Source: Marinibacterium anthonyi (lineage in GTDB: Bacteria; Pseudomonadota; Alphaproteobacteria; Rhodobacterales; Rhodobacteraceae). From it: 64,000 nt of DNA. Shown here in pieces: positions 26,646-36,097 of this stretch. The DNA lies in NCBI GenBank assembly GCA_003217735.2, contig CP031585.1, positions 2,777,501 through 2,841,500 of the forward strand, read 5' to 3'. The stretch's first letter is position 1; each line of letters starts with the position of its first letter. Made by a program: the position numbers and the translations under genes. Under the pieces are notes generated by a model. The model had not been told where the DNA came from. It saw nothing but the letters and a program-made list of their open reading frames with translations, and did no database searches.

Positions 26646-27335
26646 TCACCCCAGCGCATATCCCGCACCGCGCACGGTGCGCACCGGATCGGCGCCGCCA
26701 TGCGTGGTCAGCGCCTTGCGCAGCCGGCCGATATGCACGTCGACGGTGCGCGTATCCACGTAGATGTCGCGCCCCCAGACCCGGTCCAGCAGCTGTTCGC
26801 GCGACCAGACGCGGCCGGGCTTTTCCATGAAGGTCGACAGCAGGCGAAACTCTGTCGGGCCCAGCTTCAGCGGCTTGTCCGCGCGGCTCACCTTGTGGGT
26901 CTCGGCATCCAGAACGATATCGTCGAATTCCAGCCGCAGGCCGACGGTCGATGGCCGCACCCGGCGGAGCTGCGAGCGCACGCGCGCCATCAGCTCGATC
27001 ACCGAATAGGGCTTCACCACGTAATCGTCCGCCCCGGTTTCCAGGCCGCGCACCTTGTCGACCTCTTCGGACCGGGCCGACAGCATGATGATCGGGATCG
27101 ATCGGGTTTCCGGCCGGGTCTTCAGCTGGCGGCAGACCTCGATGCCCGAGACATTCGGCATCATCCAGTCCAGCACGATGATGTCGGGCGTGTCCTCGTC
27201 GACATGCAGCAGGGCTTCGTCTCCGTTCCCGGCCTTCACGACGCGAAATCCTTCCGCCTCCAGATTGTAGGCCAGGACTTCCCGCTGAGCCAATTCATCC
27301 TCGACCACAAGGACCGTGGGTTGATCCGCGGACAT
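26646..27335 (-). CDS. phoB: phosphate regulon response regulator PhoB
   Basis: 229 residues. Receiver domain with the acidic pocket VEDE, phospho-acceptor D56 in VLDWMMP, and Lys in YVVKPYS; OmpR-type winged helix from about residue 130, with the recognition helix in RTVDVHIGRLRKAL. Activated by PhoR at low phosphate to bind Pho boxes such as the one before pstS. AGGAGAAG precedes the start. It is the last gene of the pst operon, 12 bp after phoU. Confidence 0.96.
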   Translation of the reverse strand: MSADQPTVLVVEDELAQREVLAYNLEAEGFRVVKAGNGDEALLHVDEDTPDIIVLDWMMPNVSGIEVCRQLKTRPETRSIPIIMLSARSEEVDKVRGLETGADDYVVKPYSVIELMARVRSQLRRVRPSTVGLRLEFDDIVLDAETHKVSRADKPLKLGPTEFRLLSTFMEKPGRVWSREQLLDRVWGRDIYVDTRTVDVHIGRLRKALTTHGGADPVRTVRGAGYALG

Positions 27336-27347
27336 GGGCGTCTTCTC

Positions 27348-28049
27348 CTAGTTCATTTTCGAGGTCATATCGGCTTTCGGCCGCGCCTCGTCGGGGCGTT
27401 CGCCGGTCACCAGATAAATGACCCATTCCGCGATCGATGTCGCGTGGTCGCCCATCCGTTCCACGTTCTTCGCGATGAAGTGCATGTGCATGAAGGGCGT
27501 GATGTTGCGGGGATCTTCCATCATGAAGGTCAGGAATTCCCGGAACAGCGCGTTGTAGATCTGGTCCACTTCGCGATCACGGTCGATCACGTCGCGGGCC
27601 AGTTGTTCGTCGCGCTGGATATAGGCATCCAGCGCATCGTTCAGCATGCGTTCCACCTCGCGCGCCATCCGGCGCAGCGAAGACGTGCCGGCGGGCATCG
27701 GCGACATGGTGGACAGCACATGGGTGCGCTTGGCCATGTTCTTGGCGTAATCGCCGATCCGCTCCAGGCTCGACGACACTTTCATCACCGTCAGGATCAG
27801 GCGCAGGTCGACGGCGGTGGGCGCGCGCAGGGCGATCAGGCGCGCCACCTCCTGGTTGATCAGCTCGTCAAGCTCGTCGATCGTGTGATCGGCGGCAACG
27901 ATCTTGTCCGCCAGGTCCAGATCCAGCTCCTCCAGCGCCTTGGCCGAGGTTCGGATCGCTTCCTCCACAAGCCCCCCCATGCGCATGATCTGCGCCTGGA
28001 TGGCTTCCAACTCTCGGTCGTAAGCTGTTGTAATGTGCTGGCTTTGCAT
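27348..28049 (-). CDS. phoU: phosphate signalling protein PhoU
   Basis: 233 residues, two PhoU three-helix repeats. ERIGDYAKNMAKR and ERMGDHATSIAEW are the two metal-binding signatures. It connects the Pst transporter to PhoR, keeping the kinase off when phosphate is plentiful. Weak ribosome site; 40 bp after pstB. Confidence 0.96.
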   Translation of the reverse strand: MQSQHITTAYDRELEAIQAQIMRMGGLVEEAIRTSAKALEELDLDLADKIVAADHTIDELDELINQEVARLIALRAPTAVDLRLILTVMKVSSSLERIGDYAKNMAKRTHVLSTMSPMPAGTSSLRRMAREVERMLNDALDAYIQRDEQLARDVIDRDREVDQIYNALFREFLTFMMEDPRNITPFMHMHFIAKNVERMGDHATSIAEWVIYLVTGERPDEARPKADMTSKMN

Positions 28050-28089
28050 GATCCGATACCAATACTTGGGGGCGCGGGCCCGGGTTCCC

Positions 28090-28893
28090 TTACCCGATCC
28101 GGCCGGTAATGTAGCTTTCCGTGCGCGGATCTTCGGGGTTCGTGAAGATCTGGCCGGTCTCGCCGAACTCCACCAGATTTCCCAGGTGGAAGAAAGCGGT
28201 CTTCTGGCTGACGCGGGCCGCCTGTTGCATCGAATGCGTCACGATCACCACCGAATAGTTCTCGCGCAGCTCGTCGATCAGTTCCTCGACCTGGGCGGTG
28301 GCGATCGGGTCAAGCGCGGAACAGGGTTCGTCCATCAGCAGGACCTCGGGTTCCGTCGCCACGGCGCGCGCGATGCACAGGCGCTGCTGCTGGCCGCCCG
28401 ACAGGCCGGTGCCCGGCGCGTGCAGCCGGTCCTTGACCTCGTCCCAGATGGCGCCCCGGCGCAGCGATTTTTCCACGATCACGTCCAGCTCGGCCTTGTT
28501 CTTGGCCAGCCCGTGGATCCGCGGCCCGTAGGCGATGTTGTCGTAGATCGACTTGGGGAACGGGTTGGGCTTCTGGAACACCATGCCGACCTTGGCGCGC
28601 AGCTGCACCGGGTCGACCTTGGGGTCATAGATGTCTTCGCCGTCCAGGTTGATCCGGCCCTCGACGCGGCAGATGTCGATCGTGTCGTTCATCCGGTTCA
28701 GGCAGCGCAGAAAGGTCGACTTGCCGCAGCCCGACGGGCCGATGAAGGCGGTGACCATCTTGTCCTGAATTTCCACGTCCACGTCCTTGATGGCATGGGT
28801 GTCGCCATAATAGACCTGAACCTTGTTTGCCGAAATCTTCACCTCGTTGGCGGTGACATCAGCGCTGACGGCGGGCGTATCGTACATTTTCAT
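28090..28893 (-). CDS. pstB: phosphate ABC transporter ATP-binding protein PstB
   Basis: 267 residues. Walker [10 protein letters not shown], signature [14 protein letters not shown], Walker [14 protein letters not shown]. The [18 protein letters not shown] segment is specific to PstB. The start at 28893 has AAGGA 5 nt upstream; ATG 28887 is possible. Energises PstCA. Confidence 0.96.
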   Translation of the reverse strand: MKMYDTPAVSADVTANEVKISANKVQVYYGDTHAIKDVDVEIQDKMVTAFIGPSGCGKSTFLRCLNRMNDTIDICRVEGRINLDGEDIYDPKVDPVQLRAKVGMVFQKPNPFPKSIYDNIAYGPRIHGLAKNKAELDVIVEKSLRRGAIWDEVKDRLHAPGTGLSGGQQQRLCIARAVATEPEVLLMDEPCSALDPIATAQVEELIDELRENYSVVIVTHSMQQAARVSQKTAFFHLGNLVEFGETGQIFTNPEDPRTESYITGRIG

Positions 28894-28910
28894 GTGGTCC
28901 TTCAGGGGAT

Positions 28911-30281
28911 TTACCAGCGGCGCTCGAAGCGGCGGCGCAAGATGATGGCGATGATGTTCATGGTCATCAGGAACACGAGCAGGATGATGATGCCACCCCA
29001 GGCCCGTTCGTACCATGCTCCATCGGCGCGGCTGGCCCAGATATAGATCTCGGCGGGCATCCCCACGTTCGGGCTCGTGAAGAAGCCGCCGACCGAATTC
29101 ACATCCATCTGCACAAAGGCGACCATGCCGATCATCAGCAGCGGCGCGGTTTCGCCAAGCGCGGCGGCCAGGCCGATGATCGTGCCTGTCAGGATCCCCG
29201 GCATGGCCAGCGGCAGGACGTGGTGGAACACCGCCTGCATCTTGGATGCGCCCAGGCCAAGCGCGGCGTCCTTGATCGACGGCGGCACCGCCTTCAGCGA
29301 CGCGCGCGTGGCGATGATGATCGTGGGCAGCGTCATCAGCGACAGCGCCAGCCCGCCGACCAGCGGCGCGGACGACCGTAGCTGCTGGATCCCCAGCGTG
29401 CCGCCGCCGAACTGGATGAACGCCGCCAGCGCCAGGATCCCGAAGACGATCGACGGCACGGCGGCCAGGTTCGAGATGTTGACCTCGATGAAATCGGTGA
29501 ACCGGTTCTTGGGCGCGAATTCTTCCAGGTAGATCGACGCCGCGACCGAGATCGGCAGGCAGACCAGCAGCACCACGAACATCATCGCCAGCGAGCCCAG
29601 CATCGACTGGCCAAAGCCCGATTGTTCGGGGCGCAGGTCGGACGCGTCCGACCCGGTGATGAACGTCCAGTTGAACCCCCGGTGCATGATCCCGGCCTGG
29701 GTCAGCTGATCGGCCAGGTCCAGGTCTTCGGTGCTGATGTTCTTGTCGCGGGCAATGCTGTCGCGGGTCACGCGGCCCTTGAAATATCCATCGACCGACG
29801 GCGCCGCGAAGATGCGGAAATCCACCGTGTCGCCGATCCGCTCGGGGTTGTTCAGCACGAATTCCCGCACCTGTCCCGCGGCCGAGCGCGAGATCAGCGC
29901 CTTCATCTGGCTGCCCTTTTGCAGCGGCGTGTCGATGCCGGCCTTCTGCACCACGCCCAGCAGACCGTTCTGGATCAGCGGATCGTAGGTGAAGGTGGTG
30001 GCCTTCTTGATCTCTTCAAGGTCGCGGTTGCCGTTCTTGTCCAGCTTGGCGGGATCCAGGTAGACCGGCACGTCGATGAAGGTCTGGGTAAAGGCCTTGC
30101 CGCCATTGCCGATGATCTGGGTCAGCAGGATCACCAGGAACAGGATCCCGATCACGATGGCCGCGATGCCAAGCGCCTGGAACCGCTTCTCGCGGGCTTG
30201 CCGGCGGCGGGTATGCGGGTCCTGCACCAGCAGCGAAGCGCCGTGCCGCTTCTGGGGCGCGGCTGCGTTCTCCATGGTCAT
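28911..30281 (-). CDS. pstA: phosphate ABC transporter permease PstA with periplasmic insert
   Basis: 456 residues against about 290 in E. coli. After the first membrane span (residues about 35-60) comes a soluble stretch of about 170 residues, with [16 protein letters not shown] and [16 protein letters not shown], as in the alphaproteobacterial DUF3333-containing form. The permease core begins at about residue 215 ([15 protein letters not shown]) with the EAA-like loop in [18 protein letters not shown]. Start overlaps the pstC stop by ATGA. Confidence 0.94.
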   Translation of the reverse strand: MTMENAAAPQKRHGASLLVQDPHTRRRQAREKRFQALGIAAIVIGILFLVILLTQIIGNGGKAFTQTFIDVPVYLDPAKLDKNGNRDLEEIKKATTFTYDPLIQNGLLGVVQKAGIDTPLQKGSQMKALISRSAAGQVREFVLNNPERIGDTVDFRIFAAPSVDGYFKGRVTRDSIARDKNISTEDLDLADQLTQAGIMHRGFNWTFITGSDASDLRPEQSGFGQSMLGSLAMMFVVLLVCLPISVAASIYLEEFAPKNRFTDFIEVNISNLAAVPSIVFGILALAAFIQFGGGTLGIQQLRSSAPLVGGLALSLMTLPTIIIATRASLKAVPPSIKDAALGLGASKMQAVFHHVLPLAMPGILTGTIIGLAAALGETAPLLMIGMVAFVQMDVNSVGGFFTSPNVGMPAEIYIWASRADGAWYERAWGGIIILLVFLMTMNIIAIILRRRFERRW

Positions 30282-31747
30282 GTGTATTGCTCCCGGTACT
30301 TGGCGACGATGTGCTGGGCGATGTAGTTCAGGATCAGCGTCACCACGAAAAGGGTCGTGCCAAGCGCATAGGCCACCAGCACTTCGGGTGCGGTGAAATC
30401 CGCGTCCCCGGTCAACTGCGACACGATCTTGGCGGTCACGGTGGTCATGGCCTCGAACGGGTTCAGCGACAGCCGGCCCGCGGCCCCTGCCCCGAACACC
30501 ACCAGCATGGTTTCCCCGATGGCGCGCGAGGCGGCCAGGATGATGGCCCCGACGATGCCCGGCAGCGCCGCCGGCAGGATCACCTGGCGGATGGTTTCCG
30601 ACTGGGTCGCGCCCAGGCCATAGGATCCGTCGCGCATCGCCTGCGGCACGGCGTTGATGATGTCGTCCGACAGCGAACTGACGAAGGGGATCAGCATGAT
30701 GCCCATCACCAGGCCGGCGGTCATGACCGACGACGCACCACCCATCCAGCCAAGCGCGCCGGGTCCGAAGACCTTCATCAGCGTCGGCCCGACGGTCAGC
30801 AGCGCGAAAAGCCCGTAGACGATCGACGGGATCCCCGCCAGCACTTCCAGCGCCGGCTTGACGATCCCCCGCACCCGTCTGGACGCATATTCCGACAGGT
30901 AGATCGCCGCGAACAGCCCGATCGGGACGGCGACCAGCAGCGCGATGAACGAGATGTACATCGTGCCCCACAGCAGCGGGATCAGGCCCAGCGGCTGGTT
31001 CACGCCGCCGCCCGACTTGGGCTGCCAGGTGGTGCCGAACAGGTACTGCTGCCAGGGATAGAGCCGGAAGAAATCGATGGTGTTGAAAGCCAGCGACAGG
31101 ATGATCCCCACCGTGGTCAGCACCGCGATCGACGCCGCGACGATCAGGATCGCCAGCAGCGCCTTTTCCACCGTGTTGCGGGCGCGGAAATCCTTGTGCG
31201 TGCGCATGTAGCCATAGGCAAAGCCCGCCAGCGCCAGCAGGATCGTCACCACGATGACGATCGTGTGGATCCGCTTGGTCGAGGCGCGGTATTCCTGCGC
31301 CGCCTTCAGCACGTTGACGGTCACGTCGGCGGTGATGATCTGGCCGGCGTCCTTCAGCCGGGCGGTCATGTCGGTGAAATCGGCGCGCGCGTTGCGGGCC
31401 ATGTCCTCGGGCATCGCGCCGATGGCCACGGCATTGTCCAGCCCGTCCGCGACCCGGCGGACTTCGGCCATCACCAGGTTCCTGCTCGACCCGTCGCGGA
31501 CATCGGCGGCGGTGATCATCCTGGACACGTGGCTCTCGACGTACATCGGCGCCACGACCAGCGCGACGATCAGGAAGGCCACCGCCGGCAGCAGCGCGGA
31601 AATGAAAACGTTGGACCCGTAGTAGATGGGCAGGGAATGCAGTTCGCGGATCTCGCCGCCGGCCGACGACATCGCCCGCTGGCGGCCAAGCACGAAGCCC
31701 ACGCTGCCAAGCGCCAGGAGTATCAGGAGTAGCAAGGACAGGGGCAT
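30278..31747 (-). CDS. pstC: phosphate ABC transporter permease PstC, long form
   Basis: 489 residues, much longer than E. coli PstC (319). The first about 200 residues add two or three membrane spans and a helical soluble part (VRRVADGLDNAVAIGAMPEDMARNARADF region), typical of alphaproteobacteria. The transporter core from about residue 250 contains YLSEYASRRVRGIVKPALEVL and the EAA-type loop YGLGATQSETIRQVILPAA. ATG at 31747 is chosen over GTG at 31753. The gene is separated from pstS by a strong palindrome. Confidence 0.93.
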   Translation of the reverse strand: MPLSLLLLILLALGSVGFVLGRQRAMSSAGGEIRELHSLPIYYGSNVFISALLPAVAFLIVALVVAPMYVESHVSRMITAADVRDGSSRNLVMAEVRRVADGLDNAVAIGAMPEDMARNARADFTDMTARLKDAGQIITADVTVNVLKAAQEYRASTKRIHTIVIVVTILLALAGFAYGYMRTHKDFRARNTVEKALLAILIVAASIAVLTTVGIILSLAFNTIDFFRLYPWQQYLFGTTWQPKSGGGVNQPLGLIPLLWGTMYISFIALLVAVPIGLFAAIYLSEYASRRVRGIVKPALEVLAGIPSIVYGLFALLTVGPTLMKVFGPGALGWMGGASSVMTAGLVMGIMLIPFVSSLSDDIINAVPQAMRDGSYGLGATQSETIRQVILPAALPGIVGAIILAASRAIGETMLVVFGAGAAGRLSLNPFEAMTTVTAKIVSQLTGDADFTAPEVLVAYALGTTLFVVTLILNYIAQHIVAKYREQYT

Positions 31748-31790
31748 GATCACCGCCGAGGTCGTCAGGGAAAAATCAGGGACAGAAAAC

Positions 31791-31816
31791 GAGACGGCGC
31801 GGATCCGCGCCGTCTC
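31791..31816 (-). terminator. 26-bp perfect palindrome between pstS and pstC
   Basis: Arms GAGACGGCGCGG and complement around AT, 18 nt after the pstS stop on the - strand. It is followed there by GTTTTC and, 14 nt on, ATTTTT. This is a likely partial terminator or 3' stabiliser that keeps PstS in excess over the membrane parts. Confidence 0.65.
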
Positions 31817-31834
31817 GGACAGACAGGGTTTCGA

Positions 31835-32860
31835 TTACGAGCCCGAGCCCATGGTGGTCAGGTTGGCAACCGTGTCCTGAACCGTTGCCAGTTCGGGATC
31901 CGACACCAGGCCGTATTGCGACAGCGGGCCGTCGGGGCCGGCGATCTCGTCGCTGACGAAGAACTCGGCATATTCCTGCAGGCCGGGGATCACGCCGACG
32001 TGGGCCTTCTTGATGTAGAAGTACAGCGGACGCGACACCGGGTAGTCGCCCGACGCGATGGTCTCGGTCGACGGTGCGATGCCGGACATGGTGGCGACCT
32101 TCAGCTTGTCGGTGTTGTTCTCGTAGAACGCCAGGCCGAACACGCCGATGCCGTTGGGGTTGCTGTCGATGCGGGCCAGGGTCTCGGTGTAGTCGCCGTC
32201 GATGTCGACCGCCTTGCCGTCGGTGCGCACGTCCAGGCAGCCGTCTTCGATGCCGGCCGCTTCCAGGGCTTCCTTGGCGCCGGTGGCTTCACAGCCTGCC
32301 GCCATCACCTTTTCCTCGAACACTTCACGGGTGCCGTGCTTGGTGCCGGGGATGAACGCCAGGATGTCGGAATCCGGCAGGTCGGCGTTGAAGTCGGACC
32401 ACTTGGTGTAGGGGTTGTCGACCAGTTCGCCGTCTTTCACGACCTTGGGCGCCAGGGCGTTGTACAGGTCGGCGGGTTCGAACGCGGTGAAGGCCGGGCC
32501 GTCGATCTGGCTGGCGAAGACGATGCCGTCATAGCCGATGCGGACTTCGACGATGTCGGTCACGCCGGCGTCGGCACAGGCCTTGATTTCCTTGTCCTTG
32601 ATCTTGCGCGAGGCGTTCGCGATGTCGATCGTGTTTTCGCCCACGCCTTCGCAGAAGCGCTTCAGACCGGCCGACGACCCGCCCGATTCAACAACCGGCG
32701 TCGGGAAGTCGAAGTTTTCGCCGAAGGCTTCGGCCACGATCGAGGCATAGGGAAGAACGGTCGAGGACCCTGCGACCTGAACGTTGTCGCGCGCCGCGGC
32801 AGCGGTTGCCGACACTGCGGCGATGGCCAGCGTGGAGGCCGTCAGTTTCACAAAAGACAT
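31835..32860 (-). CDS. pstS: phosphate-binding protein PstS
   Basis: 341 residues. Signal peptide at residues 1-23 ending in TAAAA. Phosphate ligand loops are visible: VAGSSTVLPYAS, ESGGSSAGLKRFCEG and PGTKHGTREVFEE. It captures inorganic phosphate in the periplasm for PstCAB. AGGAG precedes the ATG and a Pho box lies about 82 bp upstream. Confidence 0.96.
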   Translation of the reverse strand: MSFVKLTASTLAIAAVSATAAAARDNVQVAGSSTVLPYASIVAEAFGENFDFPTPVVESGGSSAGLKRFCEGVGENTIDIANASRKIKDKEIKACADAGVTDIVEVRIGYDGIVFASQIDGPAFTAFEPADLYNALAPKVVKDGELVDNPYTKWSDFNADLPDSDILAFIPGTKHGTREVFEEKVMAAGCEATGAKEALEAAGIEDGCLDVRTDGKAVDIDGDYTETLARIDSNPNGIGVFGLAFYENNTDKLKVATMSGIAPSTETIASGDYPVSRPLYFYIKKAHVGVIPGLQEYAEFFVSDEIAGPDGPLSQYGLVSDPELATVQDTVANLTTMGSGS

Positions 32861-32941
32861 GTGAGTCTCCTAAAGGGTAGAATAGTGGTCCCCCCCATGA
32901 GGACCTTGCGCCCCCTCCTATGGGCCGCGCGTGTGGCTTTT

Positions 32942-32970
32942 GTGAAAGTTATGTAACAACTGCATGACAC
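32942..32970 (-). promoter_or_regulatory. Pho box, three half-sites
   Basis: On the - strand three 7-mers spaced every 11 bp resemble CTGTCAT: GTGTCAT (32964-32970, 6/7), TTGTTAC (32953-32959, 4/7) and CTTTCAC (32942-32948, 5/7), separated by AT-containing 4-mers. This is the PhoB direct-repeat arrangement, with one unit more than the minimal box, in front of pstS. Confidence 0.75.
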
Positions 32971-33234
32971 TCGGCCAGGTTCGGGCGAATTTCGACAAAT
33001 TCTTCTCGGGACGCCCCGTCCGGGTCCCTTGCCCGCCTATGTGTCAGTGGGCCCAAGCCCCTGATAATGAGGCTAAAAACCAACCCGGCGCCGGCCATTT
33101 CGCTTGCCGCAACGGAAAGCCCCCGACAAGCAGACAACTTGGAAAATTCAACCCGACGCGGCAGCCCGTCCCCGGGATTCGCCCCGATTGGCCCCGATTG
33201 CCCCCGAATGAACCGAATTTTCGGGGCTTTCATG
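32971..33234. other. intergenic gap between phoR and the pst promoter, with a 10-bp tandem repeat
   Basis: No gene is convincing here. 33181-33210 holds three 10-bp units (GCCCCGATTG twice, then CCCCCGAATG). A 7-bp hairpin CCCCGAA/TTCGGGG (33202-33226) lies just after the phoR stop and may end its transcript, although no T-run follows. Confidence 0.5.
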
Positions 33235-34284
33235 TCATCTTGGCAGAATCACCGTGAAGGTCGATCCCTTGCCCAGCTCGCTTTCCACCCTCAACCGGCC
33301 GCGATGGCGGTTGATGATGTGCTTGACGATGGCCAGGCCCAGCCCGGTTCCGCCCAGTTCGCGCGATCTGTGGCTGTCGGCGCGGTAGAACCGTTCGGTC
33401 AGGCGCGGCAGGTGCACCGGGTCGATCCCCGGCCCCTTGTCGATCACCTGCACCCGCGCCGCCGATCCCCGCACCGCCGGGTCGCGTTCGGTCGTGCTCA
33501 GCACCAGGTGCACGCTCTTGCCCGCCGGCGCATAGGTGATCGCGTTGCCGATGAGGTTGGTAAAGACCTGCTGCAGCTGATCGGCATCGCCTGTCACCGT
33601 CACGGGGTCCTCGGGCGCCTCCAGCGTCAGCTCCATCCCCGCTTCCTCGGCCAGCGGCTTGACCGACCTCAGGGTGGCTTCCAGGATCCCCGTCAGGTTC
33701 ACCGTCTCGCGCGGGCGGATGCGTTCCTCGTCCTCGACCCGGCTCAGCGACAGCAGGTCGCCCACCAGCCGGTTCATCCGCGCCGCCTCGCCCTCCATGA
33801 TCTCAAGGAACCGGTCGCGCACCGCCTCGTCGTCGCGGGCGGGGCCGCGCAGGGTTTCGATGAACCCCATGATCGCGGTCAGCGGCGTGCGCAGTTCATG
33901 GCTGACATTGGCCACGAAATCGCGGCGCATCCGTTCCGCCTGTTCCAGGTGCGTCACGTCCTGGAAACAGATCAGAAGCGCCCCGGCATTCACCGCCCCG
34001 ATCCCGCTTACATAGCGGCACGACACCTCGTACAGCGTGTCCTGCACCCCGTCGTTGGTCATGTGCCTGGCATGGCGCGGACGCCGGTCGCGCAGGGATT
34101 CCTCGACCAGTTGCAGAACCTGCGGCTGGCGCAGGATGGTGGCAAAGTGGCGGCCCACGATCTGCTGGCCCAGCAGGTTCAGCGCCTCGCCATTGGCGGC
34201 GATGATGCGTTCGGACTGGTCGATGATCAGGCCGGGCAAGGGCACCGCCGCCAGGACGTCGGCAATCAGATCGGCAGTGCTCAT
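33235..34284 (-). CDS. phoR: phosphate regulon sensor histidine kinase PhoR
   Basis: 349 residues, no obvious membrane span. PAS domain at about residues 10-115, then the HisKA box with H129 in NVSHELRTPLTAI, and HATPase motifs NLIGNAITYAP, DKGPGI and GGTGLGLAIV. It should phosphorylate PhoB under phosphate starvation, probably sensing through PstCAB-PhoU. The start codon is the last of four tandem copies of an 11-bp unit; ATG 34284 is the only one that reads into the kinase. No terminator-like spacer separates it cleanly from the pst operon promoter. Confidence 0.94.
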   Translation of the reverse strand: MSTADLIADVLAAVPLPGLIIDQSERIIAANGEALNLLGQQIVGRHFATILRQPQVLQLVEESLRDRRPRHARHMTNDGVQDTLYEVSCRYVSGIGAVNAGALLICFQDVTHLEQAERMRRDFVANVSHELRTPLTAIMGFIETLRGPARDDEAVRDRFLEIMEGEAARMNRLVGDLLSLSRVEDEERIRPRETVNLTGILEATLRSVKPLAEEAGMELTLEAPEDPVTVTGDADQLQQVFTNLIGNAITYAPAGKSVHLVLSTTERDPAVRGSAARVQVIDKGPGIDPVHLPRLTERFYRADSHRSRELGGTGLGLAIVKHIINRHRGRLRVESELGKGSTFTVILPR

Positions 34285-34319
34285 GGGGTGCTCATCGGGT
34301 GTTCATCGGGTGTTCATGG
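34281..34319 (-). repeat. 11-bp tandem repeat of start codons before phoR
   Basis: On the - strand ATG occurs at 34317, 34306, 34295 and 34284, exactly 11 bp apart, in units ATGAACACCCG, ATGAACACCCG, ATGAGCACCCC and the phoR start. Each of the first three opens a four-codon ORF (MNTR, MNTR, MSTP) whose TGA overlaps the next ATG as ATGA. The only good ribosome site, GAGGGAGCAAGG, precedes the first ATG. Confidence 0.8.
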
Positions 34320-34388
34320 GGCCTTGCTCCCTCGGCCGGTACGGCATCCAAAACGGGGTCCATCAGGTTTGACCGACGTTTGTAACGT

Positions 34389-35549
34389 TTATGCTGTGGC
34401 CGCCGCGGTCGCCTGGGCAAACACCGCCAGCAACGCCGCCGGATCCTCAAGCCCCACCGACACCCGGAAGAACCCTTCGGACATGCCCAGCTTTTCGCGG
34501 GCCTCGGCCGTCAGCGCCCGGTGCGACGACGACGCGGGATGGGACAGCGTCGTGCCCGCGTCGCCCAGCGTCGGCGCAAAGCTCAGCTGCCCCTGCGCGG
34601 CGCGTGCGAAGGCGTTGGCCGCCGCCCTGCCCCCGTCGATTTCAAAGCTGACCATGTTGCAGCCATGGCCCTTCAACAGCGCCATCGCCTTGTCATGATC
34701 CGGATGATCACCGCGCCCCGGATAGATCACCCGTTTCACCCCCGGCATTTCGGCCAGCGCATCCGCCAGCATCGCCGCCGTCGCCTCGGCCCGGTCGAAC
34801 CGCAGGTCGAACGACAGCAAGCCCCGTTCCGCCAGCCAGCAATCGAACGGGCTGGGCGTCAGCCCCGCCGTCACCGAAAACACCCGCATCCGCTGGCTGA
34901 TCGCGGCATCCTTCGCCACCACGTAGCCCAGCATCGCATCCGAATGGCCCGCCATCAGCTTGGTCACCGAATGCAGCACGATATCCGCGCCATGGTCGAA
35001 CGGCCTGAACGCACGCGGCGTGGTGAAGGTATTGTCCACCACCAGCAACAGGCCCCTGGCCTTGCACAGCGCCGCCAGCCCGTCGATATCCGCCAGCCGC
35101 AGCGTCGGGTTCGACAGGACCTCGACCAGCACCATCCTGGTTTGCGGCGTGATCGCCGCCTCGACCGATGCCACATCGCCCGGATCGGCCAGCGTGGTCG
35201 CGATCCCCAGACGCGGCAGATCCTCGGCCATCAGCCGCAGCGACCGGCCATACAGCTGGTTGCCCCCGATCACGTGATCGCCCGCCGACAGCAGCCCCAT
35301 CAGAACCGCCGACACCGCGCCCATGCCGGACCCGGTGACCACGCCGCCCTCGGCGCCCTCCATCGCGTCGATGCGGCCCGCGACCACCTCGGCATTCGGA
35401 TGGCCCTCGCGGCTATAGGTGAACCCCTGCGCGCGGCCCTCGTATTGGTCGTCCAGCGCATCGGGCGTCTCGGAGGCATACACCACCGACGGCGACAGCG
35501 GCGTCACCACCGGCCAGCTTGAACTTTCGGGCAGCCCGTCGGGCCGCAT
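34389..35549 (-). CDS. trans-sulfuration family PLP-dependent enzyme (Cys/Met metabolism)
   Basis: 386 residues of the cystathionine gamma-synthase/beta-lyase/methionine gamma-lyase family. The PLP lysine is in HSVTKLMAGHSD, with DNTFTTP before it and YSREGHPNAEVV near the N-terminus; GTTLSHPASSSH is the C-terminal substrate segment. The exact reaction cannot be read from sequence. ATG 35549 is preferred because of AAAGGGG upstream; ATG 35576, overlapping the carbonic anhydrase stop, is the alternative and may provide coupling. Confidence 0.85.
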   Translation of the reverse strand: MRPDGLPESSSWPVVTPLSPSVVYASETPDALDDQYEGRAQGFTYSREGHPNAEVVAGRIDAMEGAEGGVVTGSGMGAVSAVLMGLLSAGDHVIGGNQLYGRSLRLMAEDLPRLGIATTLADPGDVASVEAAITPQTRMVLVEVLSNPTLRLADIDGLAALCKARGLLLVVDNTFTTPRAFRPFDHGADIVLHSVTKLMAGHSDAMLGYVVAKDAAISQRMRVFSVTAGLTPSPFDCWLAERGLLSFDLRFDRAEATAAMLADALAEMPGVKRVIYPGRGDHPDHDKAMALLKGHGCNMVSFEIDGGRAAANAFARAAQGQLSFAPTLGDAGTTLSHPASSSHRALTAEAREKLGMSEGFFRVSVGLEDPAALLAVFAQATAAATA

Positions 35550-35572
35550 CAGCGACCCCTTTCCATTTCTTC

Positions 35573-36097
35573 TCATCCCATCACCGTCAGGCCTGTGCGG
35601 AACCGCCGCATGTTTTCCTGGTAGCGCATCGCTGTGGCCGCAAGCCCCGCGATCGCCGTCTCGTCCAGCTGGCGCACCACCTTGCCCGGCGCGCCCATCA
35701 CCAGGGATCCCGGCGGAATCTCCTTGCCCTCGGTAATCAGCGCCCCCGCCCCGATCAGGCAGTTTTCACCAATCACGGCGTGATTCAGGATGATCGCGCC
35801 CATGCCGATCAGCGAATTGTCCCCGATGGTGCAGCCATGCAGCATGACCTTGTGGCCGATGGTGCAATTGCGCCCGATGGTCAGCGGCGCGCCCGGATCG
35901 GTGTGGCAGACCACGTTTTCCTGCAGGTTCGATCCCGCGCCCACGACGATGGGCTCGTTGTCGCCGCGCAGCGTGCATCCGAACCAGACCGAAGCCGCCT
36001 CTTCCAGCACGATCTTCCCGATCAGGTTGGCATCGGGCGCCACCCAGGTGTCCTCGTGCAATTCCGGATGGATCCCGTTCAGGGCATAGACCGTCAT
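35573..36097 (-). CDS. gamma carbonic anhydrase family protein
   Basis: 174 residues of hexapeptide repeats forming a left-handed beta-helix. [25 protein letters not shown] carries the three His candidates for the zinc site. Family members are gamma-carbonic anhydrases or inactive relatives (PaaY, CaiE), so activity is uncertain. Overlaps gmk upstream by ATGA and the PLP enzyme region downstream. Confidence 0.9.
   Translation of the reverse strand: MTVYALNGIHPELHEDTWVAPDANLIGKIVLEEAASVWFGCTLRGDNEPIVVGAGSNLQENVVCHTDPGAPLTIGRNCTIGHKVMLHGCTIGDNSLIGMGAIILNHAVIGENCLIGAGALITEGKEIPPGSLVMGAPGKVVRQLDETAIAGLAATAMRYQENMRRFRTGLTVMG

Noticed and set aside
32949-33233. 94-codon frame on the - strand between phoR and pstS
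   Set aside because: No ribosome site, overlaps the Pho box, and composition is not gene-like.
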